Part shown: piece by piece, positions 1 through 6,456 of the stretch
Numbering within the stretch: position 1 is the first letter of the stretch
Layout: the number at the start of each line of letters is the position of its first letter
Assembly: GCA_030601605.1 (NCBI GenBank)
Contig: JAUVTI010000080.1
Coordinates: forward strand, 1 to 8,560
DNA from: Gemmatimonadales bacterium
GTDB lineage: Bacteria > Gemmatimonadota > Gemmatimonadetes > Gemmatimonadales > GWC2-71-9
Length of the DNA: 8,560 bases
Reading direction: 5' to 3'
Program-made: the position numbers and the translations under genes
The notes under the pieces: model-generated
The model's database searches: none
The model's input: only the letters and a program-made list of their open reading frames with translations
Told to the model about the DNA's origin: nothing

Positions 1-1198
1 AGCGCAGCTTCCCGGCCTCCGGATCCAGCACGCCGTAGAACAGCGACAGGTGCATCTCGGTCTCGGCCAACTCCTGGGCAACCGATTCGAGCAGGCGGCG
101 CAGCATCGCGTCGGGGGAGCTCACCTCCTCCGCGTGGATGCCGGCCGCGGAGAGCACCAGGGCCATGATGAGCGCGGCCGAGAAGCCGTGACTCGACACG
201 TCGCCCAGCATCACCCCCATCCTGCCCTTGGGCAGGCGCATGAAGTCGTAGAAGTCGCCGCCCACGCTCCGCGCGGGTACGCAGCGGGCGGACAGGTCTA
301 CTCCCGGCCCCAGGATGTCGGGGCTGGGGAGCAGCTTCATCTGCAGTCCGTGCGCCAGCTCCAGCTCCTGCGTGACCCGCTGCCGCACGAGGTCCTCCTC
401 CACCAGCCGTGCGTTCTCGATGGCCGCTCCGATCTGGGAGGCCACCGCGTTCACCAGCCGCCGCTCGCCGCCGCTGAACGCGTCGGTTCCGATGCGGTCG
501 GTGAGGTTGATTACACCGATGGGGCGCTTTTCGCCGTTGGCCGTCGGATACACGATGGGCACAGAGAGAAACGCAGAGCCGCGATACCCGCGATCGCCGT
601 GCACCGCCGGATTGGGCTTCTGCGGCTCGCGCGGATCGTGCTCCACCGCCGCGCCGGTGCGGAACACCCGAGCCGTGATGGACTCGGGATCGTCCACGCT
701 GAGGTTGTGCAGCACGTCCACGTCCTTCCCGAGCGCGGCCACGGGCCGGAGGATGGCCCCCTCCTCGTCGTGTACGAAGATGGACGCCCGCCTGGCCCCC
801 ACGACGTCGCTCACCTCGCTGAGGATGGTGAGGGCGGCCTCCTCCAGCCTGATAGTGCGCCCGAGCGTCTCGCTGATCGTGTAGAGCAGCTCGATCTCCT
901 CGTAGCGGGACGCCAACTGCTTGGCGAGACGCAGCGTGTCGCGCTCGCGGTCCAGCAGGCCCGCCAGGAGCGGAGCCAGCGTCTCGGCAGCCTCTGCGGG
1001 ATCGCCCTCGGCATCCACGATCTCGTACCAGTAGCCGCCGGTGTCCGAAACGCGCGCGAGCCAGCGCCCCGGCTCGGCTGGAGTCACCACGCCGTTCTCG
1101 TCCACGTCGACGCGCGGCGCCGGGGCGTCGCCCGCGCCCACAACGGGGCGCAGGCGCCCGCGCCCATAGCGCCACAGACGCAGACGGCATCCGGTCAT
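1..1198 (-). CDS. GAF-domain SpoIIE/PP2C-type serine phosphatase (RsbU-like), C-terminus cut by window edge
   Basis: About 399 residues are visible and the frame runs off base 1. Residues about 1-95 form an N-terminal region I do not recognise, ending in a helix. A GAF-like sensor domain follows (about 97-265), then a short helical linker (about 268-290) leading into the PP2C/SpoIIE domain. Two metal-binding motifs are visible: GGDFYD at 313-318 and GDVSSHG at 332-338, where the second usually reads GDVSGxG. By family knowledge such enzymes dephosphorylate a phospho-STAS antagonist in response to a signal sensed by the GAF domain. The STAS protein and its kinase are encoded immediately upstream in the same operon, so they are the likely partners (inference). 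The start is uncertain. ATG at 1198 leaves 35 bases after the anti-sigma stop, but the open frame extends upstream with protein-like sequence and offers a TTG at 1207 or CTG codons. None has a clear ribosome binding site. Confidence 0.93.
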   Translation of the reverse strand, partial: MTGCRLRLWRYGRGRLRPVVGAGDAPAPRVDVDENGVVTPAEPGRWLARVSDTGGYWYEIVDAEGDPAEAAETLAPLLAGLLDRERDTLRLAKQLASRYEEIELLYTISETLGRTIRLEEAALTILSEVSDVVGARRASIFVHDEEGAILRPVAALGKDVDVLHNLSVDDPESITARVFRTGAAVEHDPREPQKPNPAVHGDRGYRGSAFLSVPIVYPTANGEKRPIGVINLTDRIGTDAFSGGERRLVNAVASQIGAAIENARLVEEDLVRQRVTQELELAHGLQMKLLPSPDILGPGVDLSARCVPARSVGGDFYDFMRLPKGRMGVMLGDVSSHGFSAALIMALVLSAAGIHAEEVSSPDAMLRRLLESVAQELAETEMHLSLFYGVLDPEAGKLR

Positions 1199-1233
1199 CG
1201 TGCCCAACGAGCGCAGGATGCCGTCCAGCCGCT

Positions 1234-1704
1234 CTATTCGCGGCGCATGATCATGCAGATCGCGTTCCCCCGTTCGTTGAAGTGCACCTCGTCCACCAGC
1301 TGGCGGATGAGGAAGAGGCCCCTGCCCTGGGTCAGGTCAATGCGGTCGGGTTCGGTGGGATCGGGAATCAGGCCGGGATTGAATCCGTTGCCTTCGTCGC
1401 GCACGTGCAGCGAGACCTCCGAAGAACCGACCTCCACGCGCACCTCCACCCGCTTGGACGGGTCCATCTGGTTGCCGTGGACGATGGCGTTGGCGAGCGT
1501 TTCGCACAGCACGACGCGAACGATGAAACGCGCCGCGCGCGGCGGCACGCCGCACGCCAGGCAGTGGCGGGCGACGAGATCGACCGTCTCCTCGACCACG
1601 TCGAGGTCGGTCGGCACCCGGAGCGAGATCTGGACGCGACGGGCGTCGCTGTCCGGTTCGGGCGTCTCGCTCCGGCGGACGTAGAGCCGGAGGGGAGCCG
1701 TCAC
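1234..1704 (-). CDS. RsbW/SpoIIAB-type anti-sigma factor, ATPase/serine kinase
   Basis: A 156-residue protein with the GHKL (HATPase_c_2) fold. The ATP-site boxes are visible in order: N box with E68, N72 and HGN at 76-78; G1 box with DEGNGF at 103-108; G2 box with GRG at 127-129 followed by LFLIRQLVDEV. By family knowledge these proteins bind and inhibit a sigma factor, or another target, and phosphorylate the conserved serine of their STAS antagonist. The first 20 or so residues are a polar tail outside the core fold. The start is GTG at 1704, four bases after the STAS stop. No good ribosome binding site sits close to it (a GGAGG lies about 21 bases upstream), so translation is probably coupled to the STAS gene. 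It is flanked by its expected antagonist and phosphatase. No sigma factor is in the window, so the final target cannot be named. Confidence 0.93.
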   Translation of the reverse strand: MTAPLRLYVRRSETPEPDSDARRVQISLRVPTDLDVVEETVDLVARHCLACGVPPRAARFIVRVVLCETLANAIVHGNQMDPSKRVEVRVEVGSSEVSLHVRDEGNGFNPGLIPDPTEPDRIDLTQGRGLFLIRQLVDEVHFNERGNAICMIMRRE

Positions 1705-1708
1705 GTAA

Positions 1709-2047
1709 TCAGAACGAGCCGGCCGCCTCCTCCGCCGAGCCCATGATCGTGAAGAGGGTGTCGAGCTTGGTGAGCTCGAACAGCGTCCGGAGATCGTCGT
1801 TGAGCCCGGCCAGGCGAAGGTCGCCGCCCACCTCGCGAATCTTCTTCGACAGCGAGACCAGCACTCCGAGCCCCGAGGAATCGATGTAGCCGGTCTCGGT
1901 GAAGTCGATCACGATCTTGCGCTCTCCCTCGTCCATCGCATCCAGCACCTTCTTCTTGAGATCGTGCCGGTTGCCCACGATCAACTGCCCGTCTATGCGC
2001 ACGTGCACGACGCCGGTCGCATCGTCCTTCCGCACCGTGAAGCTCAT
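1709..2047 (-). CDS. STAS-domain anti-sigma factor antagonist (RsbV/SpoIIAA-like)
   Basis: A 112-residue single-domain STAS protein, the usual length for the family. The signature is D56-S57-S58-G59-L, preceded by a hydrophobic strand (IVIDF, 45-49) and followed by the helix GVLVSLSKKI. In SpoIIAA/RsbV proteins the second serine of this motif is phosphorylated by the partner kinase. The unphosphorylated form binds the kinase and releases its target. Here S58 is the expected phosphosite (homology inference). The ATG at 2047 overlaps the pta stop as ATGA and is preceded by a full AGGAGG, so this gene can probably initiate independently as well as by coupling. The anti-sigma kinase follows after four bases. 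Confidence 0.95.
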   Translation of the reverse strand: MSFTVRKDDATGVVHVRIDGQLIVGNRHDLKKKVLDAMDEGERKIVIDFTETGYIDSSGLGVLVSLSKKIREVGGDLRLAGLNDDLRTLFELTKLDTLFTIMGSAEEAAGSF

Positions 2048-3039
2048 GCTCCCTCCTCGAGTGTATTCCCTGTCGGTGCCGTCGCCTGCAGCAGGCCCAC
2101 CGCGGCCACGTCCACCACATCCTCGGCCGTGGCCCCGCGCGACGTATCCATCATCGGGCGGGCCAGCCCCTGGAGGATCGGACCCGTGGCTGTCGCACCT
2201 GCCAGCCGCTGCACCAGTTTGTACGCAATGTTCCCGCTGTCAAGATCGGGGAAGACCAGCACGTTGGCGCAGCCCCCGACCTCCGATGACGGCGCCTTGT
2301 GGTCTGCCACGGCCGGCACCAGCGCCGCATCTCCCTGCAACTCCCCGTCGCACCTCATGTCCGGCGCGATCTCCCGGAACCGTCTCACTGCCTCGCGCAC
2401 TTTGTCCACCCGCGGCCCCGTGGCGCTGCCGTTCGTGCTGTAGGACAGGAACGCCACCACGGGATCGTCGCCCACCAGCGGCAGGTGATCGCGGGCCGCC
2501 ACGAGCGCGATCTCGGCCAACTGCTCCGCGGAGGGGTCCGGCACCACGCCGCAGTCGGCGAATGTCAGCACGTTGCCGCTGTCGCAGCGCTCCCGCGCCA
2601 GCTGGAGCAGCGCTCCATGGGGCGTCTCGTCGAACGACATGTAGAACGCGCTGCTGACGGTCGTGATCCCGGGCGCCGGGCCAATCGCCCACAGGGCGGC
2701 GCGCAGCACGTCAGCCGTCGGGTGCACGGCCCCGCCCACCGCCGCGTCAGCCTCGCCGAGGGCCACCAGAGACGCCGCGAAGCGCAGCGGATCGTCGGCC
2801 AGCTCCCGCGCGTGAGCCCTGTCCCTGACCTTGTCGGGCCTGCGACCCGCAAGCCACTCCGCCACGCGCTCCAGCCGGGCATCGCCGGCCATCGAGCGCT
2901 CGATCAGGATCACCTCGGCGATGTCCTCCCGCTCGAGCGTTCGGGCGGCGGCGCGCACGCGCTCGTCCCAGCCCTCGGCCAGGACGACAGTGCGGCCGGC
3001 GGCTGCGGCCCGCTTGCGCAGTCCCTCCCTGAACGTCAC
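2044..3039 (-). CDS. pta: Phosphate acetyltransferase (stand-alone PTA_PTB domain)
   Basis: A 331-residue enzyme, the normal length for a single-domain Pta, without the N-terminal DRTGG/P-loop extension of the long enterobacterial type. It interconverts acetyl-CoA plus phosphate with acetyl phosphate plus CoA in the cytosol. Family landmarks are ADCGVVPDPSAEQLAEIA (161-178), FLSYSTNGSATG (197-208), the DGELQGDAAL segment (231-240), KAPSSEVGGCANVLVFPDLD (248-267) and GNIAYKLVQRL (269-279). The active-site run TSRGATAED carries S300, R301 and D307, matching the catalytic Ser/Arg/Asp of Methanosarcina Pta. The usual NDLSRG reads MDTSRG here. The start is GTG at 3039, overlapping the coaD stop as GTGA. 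The open frame continues upstream to 3723, but that part is a shadow of coaD and rsmD. No acetate kinase gene is in view. A phosphate butyryltransferase is possible but less likely given the motifs. Confidence 0.94.
   Translation of the reverse strand: MTFREGLRKRAAAAGRTVVLAEGWDERVRAAARTLEREDIAEVILIERSMAGDARLERVAEWLAGRRPDKVRDRAHARELADDPLRFAASLVALGEADAAVGGAVHPTADVLRAALWAIGPAPGITTVSSAFYMSFDETPHGALLQLARERCDSGNVLTFADCGVVPDPSAEQLAEIALVAARDHLPLVGDDPVVAFLSYSTNGSATGPRVDKVREAVRRFREIAPDMRCDGELQGDAALVPAVADHKAPSSEVGGCANVLVFPDLDSGNIAYKLVQRLAGATATGPILQGLARPMMDTSRGATAEDVVDVAAVGLLQATAPTGNTLEEGA
2052..2057 (-). promoter_or_regulatory. Strong ribosome binding site for the STAS gene
   Basis: The minus strand reads AGGAGG followed by GAGC and then the ATG at 2047. 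It is a perfect anti-Shine-Dalgarno match with 4-base spacing and lies inside the last codons of pta. It fixes the STAS start and is, with the site before the zinc-ribbon gene, the best ribosome binding site I found in the operon. That may allow higher expression of the antagonist than of the kinase downstream. Confidence 0.75.
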
Positions 3040-3518
3040 CCGCCGAGCTTGGCCCGGAGCGCTTCGTCCACCGCCGGATGCACCAGCGAGCTCACGTCCC
3101 CGCGCAGCCGCGCCACCTCCCGCACCAGGCTCGAGCTCAGGTAGGTGAGGTGCAGCGCCGGCACGAGGAAGACGGTCTCGAGGTCCGGGTCGAGCTGCCG
3201 GTTCATCAGCGCCATCTGCGATTCGTAATCGAAGTCGCTGAACGCCCTCAGTCCACGGATGATGATGTGTGCCTTGTGCTCGCGCGCGAACTCGGTCAGC
3301 AATCCGTCGAACGAGCGCACCTCGACGCCGGACAGGTCGCCGAGCGCGATCTTGAGGAGCTCGACACGCTCGTCGATCGTGAACAGCGGCTCTTTCTCCT
3401 GGTTGGCGGCCACCGCCACGATGAGCTCGTCCGCCAGGTAAAGGCTGCGGCGCACGATGTCCTCGTGACCGCGAGTCACGGGATCGAAGGAGCCGGGGTA
3501 GATCGCTATTCGTGTCAT
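3036..3518 (-). CDS. coaD: Phosphopantetheine adenylyltransferase
   Basis: A 160-residue nucleotidyltransferase that makes dephospho-CoA from 4'-phosphopantetheine and ATP, the penultimate step of CoA synthesis. The family pattern is complete: YPGSFDPVTRGH at 7-18 with the T15/H18 nucleotide-binding motif, the conserved EPLFTIDERVELL segment (43-55), IIIRGLRAFSDFDYE with R88 and R91 (85-99), and YLSSSLVREVA (126-136). The length is typical. The ATG at 3518 overlaps the rsmD stop as ATGA. There is no strong ribosome binding site, so translation is probably coupled to rsmD, and rsmD-coaD neighbourhood is common in bacteria. The stop overlaps the GTG of pta, placing a CoA-making and a CoA-using enzyme on adjacent coupled frames. 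Confidence 0.97.
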   Translation of the reverse strand: MTRIAIYPGSFDPVTRGHEDIVRRSLYLADELIVAVAANQEKEPLFTIDERVELLKIALGDLSGVEVRSFDGLLTEFAREHKAHIIIRGLRAFSDFDYESQMALMNRQLDPDLETVFLVPALHLTYLSSSLVREVARLRGDVSSLVHPAVDEALRAKLGG

Positions 3519-4030
3519 GGGGCGTGCACAAAGGTAAGGGCGATGTCGCCGTAAAGTCGGGTTTCGTCACCGGCCAGCGTGAGCGCCGCGCGATGCTCCA
3601 ACACCAAGATCTGGGCGAAAGGCCGCTCGCGGAAGATGTCGAGCAGCTGGGCCGCATGATCCGTGACGTATGGCGGGTCGGCGACGGCGACATCGTAGGC
3701 TCCCGGATCCAGCCGGCCAGCAAACCGAAGCGCGTCGGCCCTGCGGATCCGGACCCTCTCGGCCACGCCCAGCGACTCCACGTTTTCCTTCAGCACCTCG
3801 AGGGACGCCGGCAACAGCTCCACGAAATCCACGCTCACCGCTCCGCGCGAGAGTGCCTCCAGGCCCAGCGCTCCGGATCCGGCGAACAGGTCGAGCACCT
3901 TGGCTCCGGGAAGCCGTGGGGCCAGGATGTTGAACCAGGCCTCCCGCACGCGGTCGGTAGTGGGACGCACCTTTCGCCCCGCCGGCGGCTGCAGCACGCG
4001 GCCGCCGAACTCACCCGCGATGACGCGCAT
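3515..4030 (-). CDS. rsmD: 16S rRNA (guanine-N2) methyltransferase RsmD
   Basis: A 171-residue class I AdoMet-dependent methyltransferase. E. coli RsmD methylates G966 of 16S rRNA, and that role is inferred here. The RsmD signature RPTTDRVREAWFNIL (22-36) precedes the AdoMet-binding loop LDLFAGSGALG (46-56). E71 ends the second strand, and the catalytic DPPY is at 118-121, the hallmark of N-methyltransferases on guanine or adenine. The N-terminus MRVIAGEFGGR is also typical. The ATG at 4030 lies three bases after the recJ stop, with only a weak purine run upstream. The stop overlaps the coaD start. Length and motifs are complete with nothing unusual. Confidence 0.95.
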   Translation of the reverse strand: MRVIAGEFGGRVLQPPAGRKVRPTTDRVREAWFNILAPRLPGAKVLDLFAGSGALGLEALSRGAVSVDFVELLPASLEVLKENVESLGVAERVRIRRADALRFAGRLDPGAYDVAVADPPYVTDHAAQLLDIFRERPFAQILVLEHRAALTLAGDETRLYGDIALTFVHAP

Positions 4031-4033
4031 CGG

Positions 4034-5752
4034 TCATGCTTCCCGGTCGTTGGCCGGTTTGATCTGTACCACCCGGGCCTGGAGCACACTCCTTCCCCGC
4101 CACTCGTTCCTCTCGAGCTTGAGGGCCAGGTCGACCGGCTCCCGCCACCAGTCGGTTCCCACTCGGTTGGCCCAGTTGAACGCGATCGCCGGGAGCTTTC
4201 CGGTCCCGTCGGCCAGGGTGAACTTGAGGTGGTTGGTGCCCACCTTGCGCTGGTCAGTGGCGCTCGCCCCCCTCACGCCGAACACCGGCGCGGGGTTGCC
4301 CGAGCCGCAGGGCTCGAGGTGCCGCAACAACCGCTCCAGATCACCGTCCATCCGCTCCACCGGAACGACCGCATCGATCTTCTGCGTGGGAATCAGGTCC
4401 TCGCGCGAGAGCTTCGCGCGCGCCGTTTCATTGAACGCCCCCCGGAACGCGTCGAGCCGGTCCCGCCGCACGGTCAGGCCGGCCGCCATGCGGTGCCCGC
4501 CGTAGCGCTCGAGGTGATCCGCGCAGGCAGAGAGACCCGCATGCAGATCGAACGCCGGGATGCTGCGCCCGGATCCACGCCCCTCGTCACCGTCCATCGA
4601 GATCAGAATCGCCGGACGATTGTAGCGCTCGACGACCCGTGACGCCACCAGACCGATCACGCCCGGGTGCCACCCCTCTCCCGCGAGAACCAGCCCGTAG
4701 TCGCGCTCGATGTCCACCGTGCGCTCCAGCGCCTCGATGGCAACGCCGAGAGTCCGTTCGTCTATCTCCTTCCGCCGGGTGTTCGTCTTCTCCAACTGGC
4801 GCACCAGGGTGCTCGCCTCGGCCGCGTCGTCGCAGAGGAGGAGCCGAACGCCGTCCATCGCCTCGCCGATCCGCCCAGCCGCGTTGAGGCGCGGGGCCAG
4901 AATGAACCCCACCTGCCCCGCCGTGATGCTGGAGCCCTTCAGGCCCGTCACCTCCACCAGGGCGCGCACGCCGACCCAGCGGGAGCCGGCCAGCGTCTTG
5001 AGTCCGAAGCGCACGAGGGGCCGGTTCTCGCCCGTCAGCGGAACCACGTCCGCGATGGTGGCCAGGGCGACGAGATCCAGGAAGTGATACGGCAGGTTGT
5101 CGGGGAGGCCCAATTCCGCCCCGGGCGCCTGGGCGAGCTTGAACGCCACGCCCGTGCCGCAGAGCTGCTTGAGCGGCGATGCGCACTCGGGATGCTGTGG
5201 GTTCACCACCGCGCTCGCCGGCGCCACTACGCCCGGCAGATGGTGATCGGTGACGACCACTTCGATGCCCGCGTCCCGTGCGGCCCGCACCGGCTCGACC
5301 GCGCTCGTGCCGCAGTCGCAAGTGAGGATCAGACGGGCGCCGTGCTCCCTGGCCTGCGCCAGGCCCGCGGGGCCGAAATCGTAGCCGTCGCGGACGCGGT
5401 GCGGCACGAACGGAATCGCCACGGCGCCGGCCGCCCGCAGTACGCGGGTGAGCATCGCCGTCGCGCACTGGCCATCCACGTCGTAGTCGCCGTGCACCAG
5501 GATCGGGTGCCCTTCGCGCACGGCCCGCGTCACGAGCTCGACTGCGCGATCCATGTCGCGCAGCACGTATGGATCACTGAGAGACTGGATACCCGGCCGC
5601 AGGAAGCGCTTCGCCTCCTCTGGCGAGGTGTACCCCCGCTGCACCAGCAGCGCGGCCAGGGTGGGAGGGATGTTGAGGGCACCGGCCAGCGGCGCTACCA
5701 ACTCGGGGCTGGCGGGCGGCGCTAGGGCCCACCGAAGTGGACCCGCGATCAT
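4034..5752 (-). CDS. recJ: Single-stranded-DNA-specific 5'-3' exonuclease RecJ
   Basis: A 572-residue DHH-family nuclease, close to the 577 residues of E. coli RecJ. It degrades single-stranded DNA 5' to 3' in RecF-pathway recombination, mismatch repair and fork processing. The metal-site motifs appear in order: HGDYDVDG (87-94), CDCGTS with D146 (145-150), the DHH triad at 169-171, and ATIADVVPLTGENR with D235 (231-244). The core continues with GFILAPRLNAAGRIG (282-296). The DHHA1 domain shows GRGSGRSIP (391-399) and YGGHRMAAGLT (417-427). A C-terminal OB-fold-like region begins near 455, with LEPCGSGNPAPVF at 479-491. The ATG at 5752 overlaps the zinc-ribbon stop as ATGA and has GAGGA four bases upcodon from it. 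RecJ sits in one operon with MutS2 and DnaG, which fits a replication/repair role. Confidence 0.97.
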   Translation of the reverse strand: MIAGPLRWALAPPASPELVAPLAGALNIPPTLAALLVQRGYTSPEEAKRFLRPGIQSLSDPYVLRDMDRAVELVTRAVREGHPILVHGDYDVDGQCATAMLTRVLRAAGAVAIPFVPHRVRDGYDFGPAGLAQAREHGARLILTCDCGTSAVEPVRAARDAGIEVVVTDHHLPGVVAPASAVVNPQHPECASPLKQLCGTGVAFKLAQAPGAELGLPDNLPYHFLDLVALATIADVVPLTGENRPLVRFGLKTLAGSRWVGVRALVEVTGLKGSSITAGQVGFILAPRLNAAGRIGEAMDGVRLLLCDDAAEASTLVRQLEKTNTRRKEIDERTLGVAIEALERTVDIERDYGLVLAGEGWHPGVIGLVASRVVERYNRPAILISMDGDEGRGSGRSIPAFDLHAGLSACADHLERYGGHRMAAGLTVRRDRLDAFRGAFNETARAKLSREDLIPTQKIDAVVPVERMDGDLERLLRHLEPCGSGNPAPVFGVRGASATDQRKVGTNHLKFTLADGTGKLPAIAFNWANRVGTDWWREPVDLALKLERNEWRGRSVLQARVVQIKPANDREA

Positions 5753-6456
5753 TCGTCCTCGGGATAGATCAGCACCCCACAGGCCTCACACGACTCGATC
5801 CCCTCGCTGGTGAGGATCTTCTGGCGGCGATGCAGCGGGACCGACGTGAAGCAGTGCCCGCACGCACCGTTGCGCAGCGGATACAGCGCAAGCGGGGCCC
5901 GGCCCCGGCGAATGCGGCTGTAGCGCTCCTGCATCGCGGCATCCAGGCCTCGGGCCGCCTCGTCGCGCTCGGCCCCCGCCGCCTGCAGCTTGTCGTCGGA
6001 CTCGACCTGCTTGGCCGCAATCTCCTCCCGCTTGGGCGCCTGCTCCGCCTTGAGCTCTTCGAGCGCAGCCGCCGCTTCTTCCGCGTTGCGCTGCGCTTCC
6101 TGCACCCTGTCGGCCGAGCGAACCCACTCGGACTCTTCCTTGGCGAGCACCGAGCGCGCCAGGTCCAGCTCGGCCATCAAGTTGGACGCCTCCTTCGCGC
6201 CGCGCACCCACTCGAGCTTCTGGCGCCGCCGTTCCTGCATGATGCGGTAGCCCTCGATCTTGGCTTCCAACTCTCCGCGGCGCTCGTCGGCTTCCTCCAC
6301 TCGCACCTGCGCCGCGGCGGCGGTCTCCTCGACCGCAGAGAGCTTGCCGTTCAGCTCCTCCAGCTCGGGCTCGAGCGCCTTGCGCTCGGCCTCGAGAGCC
6401 ATGACGATTTTGTCCTTCTCCTGCAAGTTCAATAACGTCTTCAGTTCAGCGTGCAC
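5749..6456 (-). CDS. Coiled-coil protein with C-terminal C4 zinc ribbon (COG1579 / zf-RING_7 type)
   Basis: A 235-residue protein. Residues about 10-180 are almost wholly charged, heptad-like helix rich in E, A, K and R, predicting a long antiparallel coiled coil. A basic patch SRIRRGRAPLAL (180-191) follows. The end is a zinc ribbon: C199 and C202 in CGHC, C223 and C226 in CEAC, then GVLIYPEDE. This matches the widespread COG1579 family, whose role in most bacteria is undefined. Relatives include H. pylori HP0958 and chlamydial CdsZ, linked to flagellar and secretion functions. I cannot assign a function. GTG at 6456 is chosen because GGAGGAG (6462-6468) lies five bases before it. Residues encoded further upstream overlap dnaG and look unlike the family. 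The gene overlaps dnaG by 11 bases and recJ by 4. Its place between primase and RecJ hints at a nucleic-acid link, which is inference only. Confidence 0.9.
   Translation of the reverse strand: MHAELKTLLNLQEKDKIVMALEAERKALEPELEELNGKLSAVEETAAAAQVRVEEADERRGELEAKIEGYRIMQERRRQKLEWVRGAKEASNLMAELDLARSVLAKEESEWVRSADRVQEAQRNAEEAAAALEELKAEQAPKREEIAAKQVESDDKLQAAGAERDEAARGLDAAMQERYSRIRRGRAPLALYPLRNGACGHCFTSVPLHRRQKILTSEGIESCEACGVLIYPEDE

Noticed and set aside
1199..1233. The 35-base gap before the phosphatase as a possible promoter or terminator
   Set aside because: It has no -35/-10-like boxes and no hairpin with a T-run, and it may itself be coding if the phosphatase starts upstream of 1198.
50..1684. 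Plus-strand open frame of 544 codons opposite the phosphatase and anti-sigma genes
   Set aside because: Its translation is rich in H, R, A and G without recognisable motifs, while the minus strand encodes clear GAF/PP2C and GHKL proteins. It is a GC-driven shadow frame.
3040..3723. Upstream extension of the pta frame, which would make a 559-residue protein
   Set aside because: The extra residues overlap coaD and rsmD out of frame and look like shadow translation. A GTG at 3039 gives a normal Pta length and a GTGA overlap.
3512..4642. Plus-strand open frame of 376 codons opposite rsmD and recJ
   Set aside because: It crosses the recJ/rsmD junction antisense and shows no domain. Both minus-strand genes are unambiguous.
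4667..5725. Plus-strand open frame of 352 codons opposite recJ
   Set aside because: It is a low-information translation rich in R, H, A and G. RecJ motifs cover the same bases on the minus strand.
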